Of a stretch of 64,000 nucleotides of DNA, positions 7,817 through 15,240 are shown in pieces. The DNA lies in assembly GCF_020084865.1 (NCBI RefSeq), contig NZ_CP071953.1:2604001-2668000 (forward strand), written 5' to 3'. Both the position numbers and the translations under genes were made by a program. The notes beneath the pieces are model-generated. The model had not been told where the DNA came from and did no database searches. It worked only from the letters and a program-made list of their open reading frames with translations. Numbering within the stretch: the stretch's first letter is position 1; each line of letters begins with the position of its first letter. This DNA comes from Candidatus Kaistella beijingensis. GTDB lineage: Bacteria > Bacteroidota > Bacteroidia > Flavobacteriales > Weeksellaceae.

Positions 7817-8455
7817 TTATTTATTAAGTTCATTATGATATTCATTTTTAAGTGATTCAATTTTGTCTTTCAACTCTTTGCTGATTTTGTTCGGATAGTT
7901 TTTCAGTTTTTTGAGATTGAATGCAAGAACTATTGCAGAGATACCAGAAAAAATAAATGCCACAGCTGTTATAACAACCAGAGAAATACCGGCTAAGACA
8001 GGATTAAGGATTAGAATAACAGACGCGATAAGGCCAAGAAAACTGATCAGCGCCAGATTCCCCCACTGCAAAACTCCATAGCTTTTGAGATCAAAGGCAA
8101 AACCAATCCCCTGTACAGAACGGAACATTAATGAAAATCCAACAAAATAGGGCAAAGCAACAAATGCCACCTGCGGCTGAAAAAATAATATAATCCCTAC
8201 AAAAAGATCTAGCAAAGCACCTACCAGATACCAGCCCCAATTGTCCAGATTATCCTTGTTTTGTATTGCAAACACAAGTTCCATAATCCCGAAAACCAAA
8301 AATGACGCACTGAAAAACAGTACCAGAGACAGGTAAGTGGCTTGTGGAATGCTAAACATATACAATCCCATAATCACCAGTAAAATACCTACAATTAAAG
8401 GTAAATACCAATGCTTAACTGTGTTTTTGATAGTTTTAAAAAATGTTGTTCCCAT
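7817..8455 (-). CDS. HdeD family (DUF308) membrane protein
   Basis: A 212-residue membrane protein with about six hydrophobic segments. The first is WYLPLIVGILLVIMGLYMF near residue 17, and further ones contain YLVGALLDLFVGIILFFQP, LALISFLGLIASVILILNP and the repeated small-residue and Leu runs of HdeD/DUF308. It ends in a charged tail (KELKDKIESLKNEYHNELNK). HdeD of E. coli is linked to acid resistance; here the role is unknown. It lies upstream of lutA in the same orientation, separated by 361 bp less the spacer, and just inside IS982 copy 2. It is therefore transposon cargo. Confidence 0.85.
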   Translation of the reverse strand: MGTTFFKTIKNTVKHWYLPLIVGILLVIMGLYMFSIPQATYLSLVLFFSASFLVFGIMELVFAIQNKDNLDNWGWYLVGALLDLFVGIILFFQPQVAFVALPYFVGFSLMFRSVQGIGFAFDLKSYGVLQWGNLALISFLGLIASVILILNPVLAGISLVVITAVAFIFSGISAIVLAFNLKKLKNYPNKISKELKDKIESLKNEYHNELNK

Positions 8456-8487
8456 AATAATATGTTTTTGAAATTAGATTAAGTATT

Positions 8488-9517
8488 ACCTGTTGTGCAT
8501 TTAGGAATTAAAAAAAAAAGATTGTCCATTTGATTAAAAAATCGTATATTTAATTGATTACCAAGTCATTAAATACATGAACAATCTTATTCAAAACTAC
8601 AAAATTATTTTAAAAGAATTGACAAACACCTGTAAATATATTACTACAAGTAAGCAAATTAGGCTTCCAAAAATGTCTGATTTGGAACTTGTGGCACTCA
8701 ACCTCACCGCAGAATATATGTCTATTAACTCTGAACTACAGTTATTTAGATACATTTCAGGGACTGATTTGGAGGGAAGAATTGAAAGGAGTGTCTACAA
8801 TAGAAGGAAAAGAAAACTTTTTCCCTACATTGAAAAAATCAGAGAAACCTTGAGCAGCAAGTTTTCGGATTTCACCGATGTCTTTATTGTGGATTCCACG
8901 CCAATTGAAATCTGTAAAATAAGTCGGGCAAATCGTTCTGCAATCTGTTCCACGGATGAGATCAAACCTGCATATGGATATTGTGCCGCACAAAAATCTA
9001 GGTATTTTGGCTATAAACTTCATGCGGTTTGTGACAAAAATGGAATCTTCCACTCGTTTGATTTTTCCCCTGCAAATGTTCACGACGTGAACTATCTGCA
9101 CGACATTAAGGAGAATTTTGAAAACTGTTTATTAATCGGCGACAGAGGGTACATCAGCAAAGAACTCCAACTGGATTTATTCAACTATTCCAAGATAAAT
9201 CTTTCGGTTCCAATGCGTAAAAACCAGCATAATTTTGTGGACTTTTGCAAGACAAAATCAAAAATCAGAAAGAGGATTGAACTGCGAAGCAATCGTGAAT
9301 ACCATTGAAAAAAAATTAAATCATGAACAAACCAATATTTCGCAACTGTGCGGACAGTTCTTAATAAATATTAACCTCGCAAAAACCTTTCAAGGTTTGG
9401 CAACAAGAATAGTATCAAAAATAACTTCTTTTACCATGATTCAATATCTAAATTTTTTCGTCTTCAAGAGAAGTTTGAATAAGTTAAAAATTAATTTGTG
9501 CTAAATGCACAACAGGT
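8488..9517 (+). mobile_element. IS982-family insertion sequence, copy 2
   Basis: This 1030-bp element has the same length, terminal repeats (8488-8504 and 9501-9517) and orientation as copy 1. Its outer end abuts AGTATCA (9518-9524). Its inner flank (AAGTATT) does not match the flank on its other side, so it did not insert here alone. Confidence 0.92.
8577..9504 (+). pseudogene. IS982 transposase, same frame disruption as copy 1
   Basis: The reading frame is the same as in copy 1 apart from a few substitutions (GYDLEG to GTDLEG, YNKRK to YNRRK). The catalytic Asp regions VDSTPIEIC and GDRGYISKE are intact. The frame ends at 9306-9308 after RIELRSNREYH, and the C-terminal SQLCGQF... part resumes in another frame. 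Both copies carry the lesion at the same point, so it predates their duplication. Confidence 0.8.
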
Positions 9518-10017
9518 AGTATCAATATATATCTTTCCGAAATAATATTCAAATGGTGCAAATTGTGCCCAACTATCAATTTCCCAATCGTTTCCACCGA
9601 AATTTCGTTTCCGTTCGCAATTCCTTTTGAAGATAATTGTTCTTGATTCAAATTTTCAAAAAACAGGACAGAAGATTTCCGAACGTTTTCAAATTCATCA
9701 ACCAAACTTTTTAAGGTTCTTTCAGAAGAAAAATAGTGTTTCGCATATTCTTCTTCATCCCAACCTGCAAGCGCTGTTTGGTCTTTTCTTGCAAATCTTA
9801 ATGCACGATAAGCAAAAATTCTTTCCGCATCGATGAGGTGTTGCAGCAATTCTTTCAAAGTCCATTTTCCTTCTGCGTAGGCAAAATTGGAATTTTCTTC
9901 AGAAAGATTTTGATAAATTTCTAAAGTTTTATTTCCGGAAATTTTCATTTCTTCCAACCAGTTTTCAGATGGAATTAAGTCTAAATAACGCTGAATGTAT
10001 TTTTGAAATTCTGTCAT
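9484..10017 (-). CDS. DinB family protein with C-terminus rewritten by the IS982 end
   Basis: A DinB/YfiT-type four-helix protein, a family that often binds a metal through three histidines. KWTLKELLQHLIDAERIFAYRALRFARKD near residue 55 and IGKLIVGHNLHHLNIISERY near 150 hold the expected His ligands. The ATG at 10017 is used; upstream codons to a GTG fall in a spacer inverted repeat. After ISERYILIL the last ten residues (PVVHLAQINF) and the stop are encoded by the terminal repeat of IS982 copy 2. Without the transposon the frame would stop right after ILIL. The fold is probably intact because only the tail changed. Confidence 0.85.
   Translation of the reverse strand: MTEFQKYIQRYLDLIPSENWLEEMKISGNKTLEIYQNLSEENSNFAYAEGKWTLKELLQHLIDAERIFAYRALRFARKDQTALAGWDEEEYAKHYFSSERTLKSLVDEFENVRKSSVLFFENLNQEQLSSKGIANGNEISVETIGKLIVGHNLHHLNIISERYILILPVVHLAQINF
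9518..9524. repeat. 7-bp target-site duplication, right copy (AGTATCA)
   Basis: Identical to 3227-3233 and adjoining the outer IR of IS982 copy 2. Confidence 0.8.
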
Positions 10018-10034
10018 TTCTTTCACTAAAACTG

Positions 10035-10079
10035 CCACGAATTCACGAATATTATTTTTATTAATTCGTGCATTCGTGG
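10035..10079. repeat. Imperfect inverted repeat between DinB gene and metB-like gene
   Basis: CCACGAATTCACGAAT (10035-10050) and ATTCGTGCATTCGTGG (10064-10079) pair at 15 of 16 positions around a 13-nt AT loop. Each arm is itself a repeated word (CACGAAT). Confidence 0.75.
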
Positions 10080-10091
10080 AAAAAAATATTT

Positions 10092-11231
10092 CTACGCAAA
10101 AGCTCTTTCCAGATCGGCAATCAAATCATCTTTGTCCTCGATTCCGACGCTTAAACGAACTAAGTCGTCGGTAATTCCCAATTCCGCACGTTTTTCAGCA
10201 GGAATTGAAGCGTGCGTCATCAATGCGGGATGATTCGCCAATGATTCCACGCCGCCTAAACTTTCTGCCAAAGTGAACACTTTCAGCTTTTCCAAAAATT
10301 TGATGGCGTCTTCTTTTTTGCCCGATTTAAAGGTGAATGAAACCATTCCGCCGCTTTCTTTCATTTGCTTTAAAGCTAAATCGTGTTGTGGATGAGATTT
10401 CAATCCCGGATAAAAAACTTTTTCGACCGCAGGATGATTTTCCAAATATTTTGCGATTTCTAAACCGTTATCGGAATGTCTTTGCATTCTTAAAGCCAAA
10501 GTTTTAATTCCTCGCAAAACCAGGTAAGAATCGTGTGGACCCAAAATTCCACCGGTCGCAAATTGGATGAAATGGAGTTTTTCTCCGAGTTCCGCATCTT
10601 TAGCAATCAAAGCACCCGCAATCACATCGGAATGTCCTCCCAAATATTTTGTCGCAGAATGCATCACAATATCCGCTCCCAGATCCAAAGGTCTTTGAAT
10701 GTAGGGCGACGCAAAAGTATTGTCCACAGCAACCAAGATGTCTTTTTCTTTCACCAAATCGGTTACTGCTTTGATGTCCACCAATTTCATCAAAGGATTG
10801 GTCGGTGTTTCAAGCCAAATTAATTTGGTTTTATCGGTAATTAAATCTGCAATTTTAGAAACATCATCAAAATTAACGAAAGTGAATTTCAGCTGATATT
10901 TTTCGAAAAGTCGCACAAACATTCTGTAAGTTCCGCCGTATAAATCGTCAACAGCAATCACTTCGTCGCCCGGATTTAGTAATTTTAAAACACAGTCGAT
11001 TGCAGCCAAACCGGAACCGAAAGCCAATCCTCTCGCTCCGTTTTCAATGGAGGCCAAACTGTCTTCCAAAGCTTGTCTTGTTGGATTTGCCGCTCTCGAA
11101 TATTCGTAACCGGAATGAATTCCCGGCGATTTTTGTGCAAAAGTTGAGGTTAAAAATACAGGCACATTTACAGAACCTGTCGCTGATTCGTGGTGTTGTC
11201 CACCGTGGATTACTTTGGTATTGAAGTTCAT
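10092..11231 (-). CDS. metB: Cystathionine gamma-synthase/gamma-lyase family PLP enzyme
   Basis: A 379-residue trans-sulfuration enzyme of the Cys/Met metabolism PLP family. Signatures: YEYSRAANPTRQALE near residue 43, GLAFGSGLAAID, the PLP-phosphate region, WLETPTNPLMKL, VDNTFASPYIQRPLDLGAD, and the Schiff-base lysine in HSATKYLGGHSDV near residue 195. The C-terminus ESLGGVESLANHPALMTHA followed by RLSVGIED is standard. It either joins O-acyl-homoserine and cysteine to cystathionine or splits cystathionine. The two activities cannot be separated by sequence alone, so the symbol is tentative. The ATG at 11231 follows directly on a spacer of repeated words. Confidence 0.88.
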   Translation of the reverse strand: MNFNTKVIHGGQHHESATGSVNVPVFLTSTFAQKSPGIHSGYEYSRAANPTRQALEDSLASIENGARGLAFGSGLAAIDCVLKLLNPGDEVIAVDDLYGGTYRMFVRLFEKYQLKFTFVNFDDVSKIADLITDKTKLIWLETPTNPLMKLVDIKAVTDLVKEKDILVAVDNTFASPYIQRPLDLGADIVMHSATKYLGGHSDVIAGALIAKDAELGEKLHFIQFATGGILGPHDSYLVLRGIKTLALRMQRHSDNGLEIAKYLENHPAVEKVFYPGLKSHPQHDLALKQMKESGGMVSFTFKSGKKEDAIKFLEKLKVFTLAESLGGVESLANHPALMTHASIPAEKRAELGITDDLVRLSVGIEDKDDLIADLERAFA

Positions 11232-11232
11232 T

Positions 11233-11276
11233 TCTCTTAATTTATCGATTTACCAATGTATCAATCTACCAATGAG
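11233..11276. repeat. Tandem word repeat upstream of the metB-like start codon
   Basis: The spacer reads as repeats of ATCNATNTACCAATG-like words (ATCGATTTACCAATG, ATCAATCTACCAATG), immediately before the minus-strand ATG at 11231. Confidence 0.6.
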
Positions 11277-11312
11277 GGTTCAAAATTGTTACATTGTTAT
11301 ATTTTCAGATTG

Positions 11313-11639
11313 TTACATTCTAATCGCCGATTTCTTCGCAAATTCTTCCGCCATTTCCTCCATCCATTTTGCGACATCTTCTTCACCGGTTGCACGTTCG
11401 TACGTGTTTCCCAAAGATATTAAAATTTGGTGGATGAACATTTTCATTTGGTCAACCGGCATTTCTTTGGTCCAAAGGTCTATTCTTAAAGCTTCCATTG
11501 CTTTATGATCCCATACGGAAATCATGGTTGCTTTGGTTTCCTGTTTTTCAATTCCGCCATCCTGTGCATTCCAAGTCATCATTTCTGGAACGTGGTTTTC
11601 GTCTAATTCGACGTCTATGGTAATTTGGGTTTTTCTCAT
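11313..11639 (-). CDS. gldC: Gliding motility protein GldC
   Basis: A 108-residue cytoplasmic protein matching GldC of flavobacteria. It begins MRKTQITIDVELDENHVPE and includes ATMISVWDHKAMEALRIDLWTKEM and MFIHQILISLGNTYERATG. GldC is encoded beside GldB in gliding bacteria and modulates motility. Its molecular activity is not established. The pair is conserved here, with gldB 73 bp upstream and likely cotranscribed. Directly before the ATG at 11639 is a short C-rich tandem repeat. Length and sequence give no sign of damage. Confidence 0.93.
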   Translation of the reverse strand: MRKTQITIDVELDENHVPEMMTWNAQDGGIEKQETKATMISVWDHKAMEALRIDLWTKEMPVDQMKMFIHQILISLGNTYERATGEEDVAKWMEEMAEEFAKKSAIRM

Positions 11640-11641
11640 TT

Positions 11642-11676
11642 TTTCGAGGTGCGGGTTACGAGATTCGGGTTGCGAG
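11642..11676 (-). repeat. 14-bp tandem repeat immediately upstream of gldC
   Basis: On the minus strand the leader of gldC reads AATCTCGCAACCCG, AATCTCGTAACCCG, then CACCTCG and AAAA before the ATG. Two 14-bp units differ at one base. Confidence 0.7.
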
Positions 11677-11712
11677 ATTTTTTACCTCATAATACGTTTC
11701 TCGTTTCCCGTA

Positions 11713-12690
11713 TCAATTTTTAGGTTTATAATTACTTTGATTAAAAATTTCCTGTGCGTTCATTTTTAGGAAATCTTGGAGTTTTGTTTTTGGATTTTCG
11801 TTAAAAAATTTCCTGCAGATTTGCCATCCCGTGAAAATGCCGATTTGTGGGGAAGATTCGTTGTCGATTTCGGTGTAGAATTTTGAGAATGGTCCTGGTT
11901 TGATAAATCTTTCGCCCAATCTCGTATCGTCACTGAAAACCAAATTGTTTTCTACAAAGAAATTCCAAATATTGGCTTCGTTCGCGATTGCCCAATCGTA
12001 TTGTTTTTGGGTGTAATTCATTTTCAGATAATCAGGAAAATCGGGGAGGAAAGCATCCTGCAAAGTCATCAGTTTTCCTTGATAAATTAATTCGTCAATA
12101 AATTTTTGATGTTCAAGATTTCTTGGAACAAAAAATTCGGCAAAGATTTCAGAAACTTTAGGAACAATATTTTGTGGATTCATCGAAGTTTGAAAATATT
12201 GTTCGATTCCTTTGTAATTTGGATTGTTTTCGCCCATAAAACCTGTTACGTCAATGAAAAGCATGTTTTGTTCAGGTTGATAAAAAACAGGTTCCATTAC
12301 TCCTTGCAAAGCTGATGAATAAAGGAAAACTTTTGGTTCTTTAAATTCAGGGAAATAATTTTTAATGTGAGAGAATAAATCAGTTAAATCTTTGTTGAGT
12401 TTTGCGACATCAATTTTTGAAATCGCTTCTTTGTAGATTTTTGACTCATTTTCGTCGGCTCTTCTGATGGCAAAGTCTTCATCAGAAACCGTTCCCTGAA
12501 ACCACGGATATTTTTGTTTAAAGTTTTCTAAAGGAATATTCAAATCATATAATTCTTTAGAAATATCGGTGATTTCCACTTTTTGGGCAGGATTTTTAAT
12601 TTCTATTTTCCATGGATTTTGGTTTTCCTTCTTGCAATTTTGTAAGAGAAGAAGGGAAAGTACAAAGCATAAAAAAAATATTTTTTTCAT
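11713..12690 (-). CDS. gldB: Gliding motility lipoprotein GldB
   Basis: A 325-residue lipoprotein. The signal peptide MKKIFFLCFVLSLLLLQNC ends in a lipobox with the acylated Cys at about residue 19. Body text typical of GldB: FKQKYPWFQGTVSDEDFAIRR, DLFSHIKNYFPEFKEPKVF, QNMLFIDVTGFMGE, and the C-terminal SPQIGIFTGWQICRKFF. GldB is needed for gliding and acts at the cell envelope, near the T9SS/gliding machinery. The ATG at 12690 is preferred because the longer frame (four more codons) starts in a hairpin repeat. The partner gldC lies 73 bp downstream. Confidence 0.93.
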   Translation of the reverse strand: MKKIFFLCFVLSLLLLQNCKKENQNPWKIEIKNPAQKVEITDISKELYDLNIPLENFKQKYPWFQGTVSDEDFAIRRADENESKIYKEAISKIDVAKLNKDLTDLFSHIKNYFPEFKEPKVFLYSSALQGVMEPVFYQPEQNMLFIDVTGFMGENNPNYKGIEQYFQTSMNPQNIVPKVSEIFAEFFVPRNLEHQKFIDELIYQGKLMTLQDAFLPDFPDYLKMNYTQKQYDWAIANEANIWNFFVENNLVFSDDTRLGERFIKPGPFSKFYTEIDNESSPQIGIFTGWQICRKFFNENPKTKLQDFLKMNAQEIFNQSNYKPKN

Positions 12691-12694
12691 TTGA

Positions 12695-12770
12695 ACCAAC
12701 ATATCGCGGCTTCGCCGCTTCCTTTTTTTGGGTTAAAATTTCTACCAACATTTCGCGGCTTCGCCGCTCC
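12695..12770. repeat. Two direct copies of a 27-bp GC-rich hairpin repeat
   Basis: ACCAACAT, A/T, then TCGCGGCTTCGCCGCT occurs at 12695-12722 and 12744-12770. Each copy contains the hairpin GCGGC-TTC-GCCGC. The copies lie between gldB and the GNAT gene. Confidence 0.8.
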
Positions 12771-12832
12771 TTGTTGAAAAATTTATTTCTATTTTTACAT
12801 CAGATTTTGAGGTGCAAAAATAAGGAAAAATA

Positions 12833-13375
12833 ATGGCAAAAATCTTCGTCGAAACAGAAAGGCTTATTTTGAGGGAATTGGTTCCCGAAGATGCTGAAAG
12901 AATGTTTTTGCTCGACGGTAATCCCGAAGTGATGAGGTTTCTCGGAAGAAATACTGTAACTAAAGTTGAAGAATCCAGCGAAATTATTGAAAAAATTAGA
13001 AAACAGTACCGCGAAAACGGAATTGGAAGATGGGCGGTTGTAGAAAAATCCTCAAATCTATTAATTGGTTGGAGCGGCTTGAAATTTTTGACCGAAGAAA
13101 TCAACGGCTTCAAAAATGTCTATGAATTAGGCTATCGTTTTCTTCCCGAATCTTGGGGAAAAGGTTACGCATCAGAATCGGCGGGAGCTTCTTTGAATTA
13201 CGGTTTCAATATTTTAGATGTCGAGGTGATTTATGCTTCTGCAACGATTGATAATGATGGTTCCAATCACGTTCTTCGAAAACTGGGTTTCACAGAGAAA
13301 GGAACTTTCATTGATCCTTTAGATCATGAAGAATGCTTTTGGTATGAGTTAAGAAAAGAAGATTTTCAAAGGTAA
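12833..13375 (+). CDS. GNAT family N-acetyltransferase (RimJ/RimL type)
   Basis: A 180-residue acetyltransferase. It opens VETERLILRELVPEDAERMF, the usual RimJ/RimL start. IGRWAVVEKSSNLLIGWSGL is motif C/D. The acetyl-CoA binding motif A is YELGYRFLPESWGKGYASES near residue 104, and SNHVLRKLGFTEKG closes the fold. Substrate is not predictable: the family acetylates protein N-termini, antibiotics or metabolites. It is followed 41 bp later by nadE in the same direction. The upstream gap to gldB is filled by the hairpin repeats. Confidence 0.88.
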   Translation: MAKIFVETERLILRELVPEDAERMFLLDGNPEVMRFLGRNTVTKVEESSEIIEKIRKQYRENGIGRWAVVEKSSNLLIGWSGLKFLTEEINGFKNVYELGYRFLPESWGKGYASESAGASLNYGFNILDVEVIYASATIDNDGSNHVLRKLGFTEKGTFIDPLDHEECFWYELRKEDFQR

Positions 13376-13416
13376 TTTGAACTGTTTTTGAACTTTGAAC
13401 AATTTAAAGAATTTTT

Positions 13417-14208
13417 ATGCAAACAGAAAAAATAATAGATAAAATCGTTTCGTGGCTAAAAGATTACGCCACGAAAGCTGGCGTGAAAGGTTACGTCATC
13501 GGAGTTTCGGGTGGAGTAGATTCTGGAGTGGTCTCTACACTTTGCGCAATGACGGGACTCGATTTGCTGATGCTCGAAATGCCGATTCGCCAAAAAGAAG
13601 ATCAGGTGAATCGAGCTTGGGAACACATGAACGACATCACCAAAAGATTTCCAAACGCAAAAGCGATGAGCGTGAATTTGACTCCCGCTTTTGAGGAATT
13701 ATACAAAACTTTCGATGTAAAAGATGACGAATTTCCTTCCGAAAAACTCGCATTTGCCAATACAAGAAGTCGTTTGCGAATGTTGACGCTTTATTATTAC
13801 GGACAAATCAATTCACTTTTGGTTTGTGGAACGGGAAATAAGGTGGAAGATTTCGGAATTGGATTTTACACCAAATATGGCGACGGTGGAGTAGATGTTT
13901 CCCCAATCGCAGATTTATACAAAACAGAAGTTTATGAATTGGCAAGAGCTTTAAATTTGGTAGAATCGATTCAAAACGCGATACCAACCGATGGACTTTG
14001 GGATGTGGAAAGAACCGACGAGCAACAAATCGGTGCAACGTATCCAGAACTCGAAAAAATTCAGAAAGAGTGGGGCACAAAAACAGAAGAAGATTATTCG
14101 GGAAGAGATTTGGAAGTTTTCAAAATTTTCAAGAGAATGAACAGAGCTGCGCAACACAAAATCAATCCCATCCCGGTTTGCGACATTCCGGAAGAATGGC
14201 GAAATTGA
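13417..14208 (+). CDS. nadE: NAD(+) synthase
   Basis: A 263-residue enzyme that amidates nicotinic acid adenine dinucleotide to NAD+. The ATP pyrophosphatase P-loop GVSGGVDSGVVSTL is near residue 29. Further signatures are FANTRSRLRMLTLYYYG near 110, LVCGTGNKVEDFGIGFYTKYGDGGVDVSP and ADLYKTEVYELARAL. It lacks the N-terminal glutaminase domain, so it is the ammonia-dependent form. The length matches that form (about 270). Downstream lies a dispersed repeat, then the barnase gene. Confidence 0.93.
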   Translation: MQTEKIIDKIVSWLKDYATKAGVKGYVIGVSGGVDSGVVSTLCAMTGLDLLMLEMPIRQKEDQVNRAWEHMNDITKRFPNAKAMSVNLTPAFEELYKTFDVKDDEFPSEKLAFANTRSRLRMLTLYYYGQINSLLVCGTGNKVEDFGIGFYTKYGDGGVDVSPIADLYKTEVYELARALNLVESIQNAIPTDGLWDVERTDEQQIGATYPELEKIQKEWGTKTEEDYSGRDLEVFKIFKRMNRAAQHKINPIPVCDIPEEWRN

Positions 14209-14214
14209 GGATGA

Positions 14215-14267
14215 AAAAATTCCGCTCCTTCGGAGGGGTGGCGAAAATTTTTGACGGGGTGGTTTAC
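14215..14267 (+). repeat. Dispersed spacer repeat (GGAGGGG ... GACGGGGTGGT)
   Basis: This spacer, with CCGCTCCTTCGGAGGGGTGG and GACGGGGTGGTTTA, is related in inverted form to 21427-21480 (TAACCACCCCGTC ... AAAGGAGGGG). Confidence 0.6.
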
Positions 14268-14282
14268 ATATAATTTTACAAC

Positions 14283-14810
14283 ATGAACAAACAAAATCTA
14301 AAACTTTTCCTTTTCTTCATCATCGGTTTATTGTCGGCTTTTTTGGCGATGTATCTTTTTAATAACTATAAAATTGAAAAGAAAAATCAAACTGAAACTT
14401 CGCAAAATTCGACCGTAAATCAAAGAAATAGTGAAAGTGATTTTAGTAGAGAAAATCCAGGAAAATCTTCAACTTTTTCAGGAAATATCGATGAACTAAC
14501 AGAAGAAAGAAAAGTCATCGATTACGTAAGAGCCAACAAGCAACTTCCTGATTATTACCTCACAAAATCAGAAGCGAGGAATCAAGGCTGGATTGCATCA
14601 AAAGGAAATCTCTGCGATGTTTTGCCGGGAAGAGCAATCGGAGGCGACAAATTTTCAAACCGCGAAAAAACCTTGCCGAAAGGAGAACAATATTTTGAAG
14701 CCGACGTGAATTACAATTGCGGCCACCGAAATGCGGACCGCATCGTCTTTACAAAAAATGGTGAGGTTTGGCTAACTCATGATCACTACAAAAGTTTTCA
14801 AAAACAATAA
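14283..14810 (+). CDS. Membrane-anchored or secreted barnase-family ribonuclease
   Basis: A 175-residue protein. Residues 6-27 are a hydrophobic segment (signal peptide or anchor), then a Ser/Asn-rich linker to about residue 65. A complete microbial ribonuclease domain follows. DYVRANKQLPDYYLTKSEAR and GWIASKGNLCDVLPGRAIGG align with barnase. All three catalytic residues can be picked out: Glu in FEADVNYNCG, Arg in NADRIVFTKNG and His in LTHDHYKSF. Barnase cleaves single-stranded RNA, preferring guanosine. The barstar-type inhibitor gene lies 76 bp downstream. It could be a secreted nuclease or an antibacterial toxin. Confidence 0.9.
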   Translation: MNKQNLKLFLFFIIGLLSAFLAMYLFNNYKIEKKNQTETSQNSTVNQRNSESDFSRENPGKSSTFSGNIDELTEERKVIDYVRANKQLPDYYLTKSEARNQGWIASKGNLCDVLPGRAIGGDKFSNREKTLPKGEQYFEADVNYNCGHRNADRIVFTKNGEVWLTHDHYKSFQKQ

Positions 14811-14822
14811 ATAAACTTGAAT

Positions 14823-14845
14823 GGTGAATTTGCTTCGCAGTGAAT
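14823..14845. repeat. Inverted repeat arm upstream of barstar
   Basis: This 23-bp arm (GGTGAATTTGCTTCGC plus AGTGAAT) matches the complement of 15218-15240 at 21 of 23 positions. The arms bracket the barstar gene. Confidence 0.7.
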
Positions 14846-14886
14846 GGTGAATTTTATCATTAATAAATTAAAAGAACTTAAATAAA

Positions 14887-15171
14887 ATGAATGTCTATAT
14901 AGATTTTACAGATATAGGGGATTACGAAGATTTCTACGACCAACTCAAAGAAAAGCTTCCGTTGCCGGATTATTTTGGGGATAATTTGGATGCGCTTTAT
15001 GATTCTGTCACAGGATTTGTTGAACTTCCGCTTCATTTGGAATTTGTCAATATGAGTGTGGAACAACTGGAAACTTTTGAGGATTTGCTTACCACTCTGG
15101 AAGATGCGCACGATGAGGTAGAAGATTTTACTTTTTCCTATTATCTGGAGCAGTATGAAGACGAGGAATGA
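14887..15171 (+). CDS. Barstar family ribonuclease inhibitor
   Basis: A 94-residue acidic protein. It matches barstar: MNVYIDFTDIGDYEDFYDQL, then LPLPDYFGDNLDALYDSVTGF near residue 27 containing the Asp of the inhibitory helix (barstar Y29-D35-D39 region), and a very acidic C-terminus (HDEVEDF..EQYEDEE). It should bind and block the active site of the upstream barnase-like enzyme, protecting the cytoplasm. The length is close to Bacillus barstar (89). The gene is bracketed by a 23-bp inverted repeat. Confidence 0.92.
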   Translation: MNVYIDFTDIGDYEDFYDQLKEKLPLPDYFGDNLDALYDSVTGFVELPLHLEFVNMSVEQLETFEDLLTTLEDAHDEVEDFTFSYYLEQYEDEE

Positions 15172-15217
15172 TTTGTTGCGCACTAGAAGCGAATTCACCG
15201 ACAAAGTCGAAATCACT

Positions 15218-15240
15218 ATTCACGGCGAAGCAAACTCACC
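15218..15240. repeat. Inverted repeat arm downstream of barstar
   Basis: Complementary to 14823-14845 with two mismatches. The arm overlaps the last codon of purE on the other strand. Confidence 0.7.

Larger units (their letters stand above)
3234..9517 (+). mobile_element. Composite transposon: IS982 - lut operon/HdeD cargo - IS982
   Basis: Two 1030-bp IS982 copies in direct orientation (3234-4263 and 8488-9517) enclose 4.2 kb of cargo. Only the outermost ends share a target duplication, AGTATCA at 3227-3233 and 9518-9524, so the whole 6284-bp unit entered as one piece. Removing the unit and one AGTATCA rejoins the DinB reading frame to a TAA stop straight away (..ATA CTT TAA). The cargo genes are visibly more GC-rich than the flanks, which suggests a foreign source. 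Cargo in order on the minus strand: HdeD-like protein, lutA, lutB, lutC, nucleosidase. Confidence 0.85.

Noticed and set aside
12742..13113. A 123-residue frame antisense to the GNAT gene
   Set aside because: It overlaps a well-supported acetyltransferase throughout and begins in the hairpin repeat.
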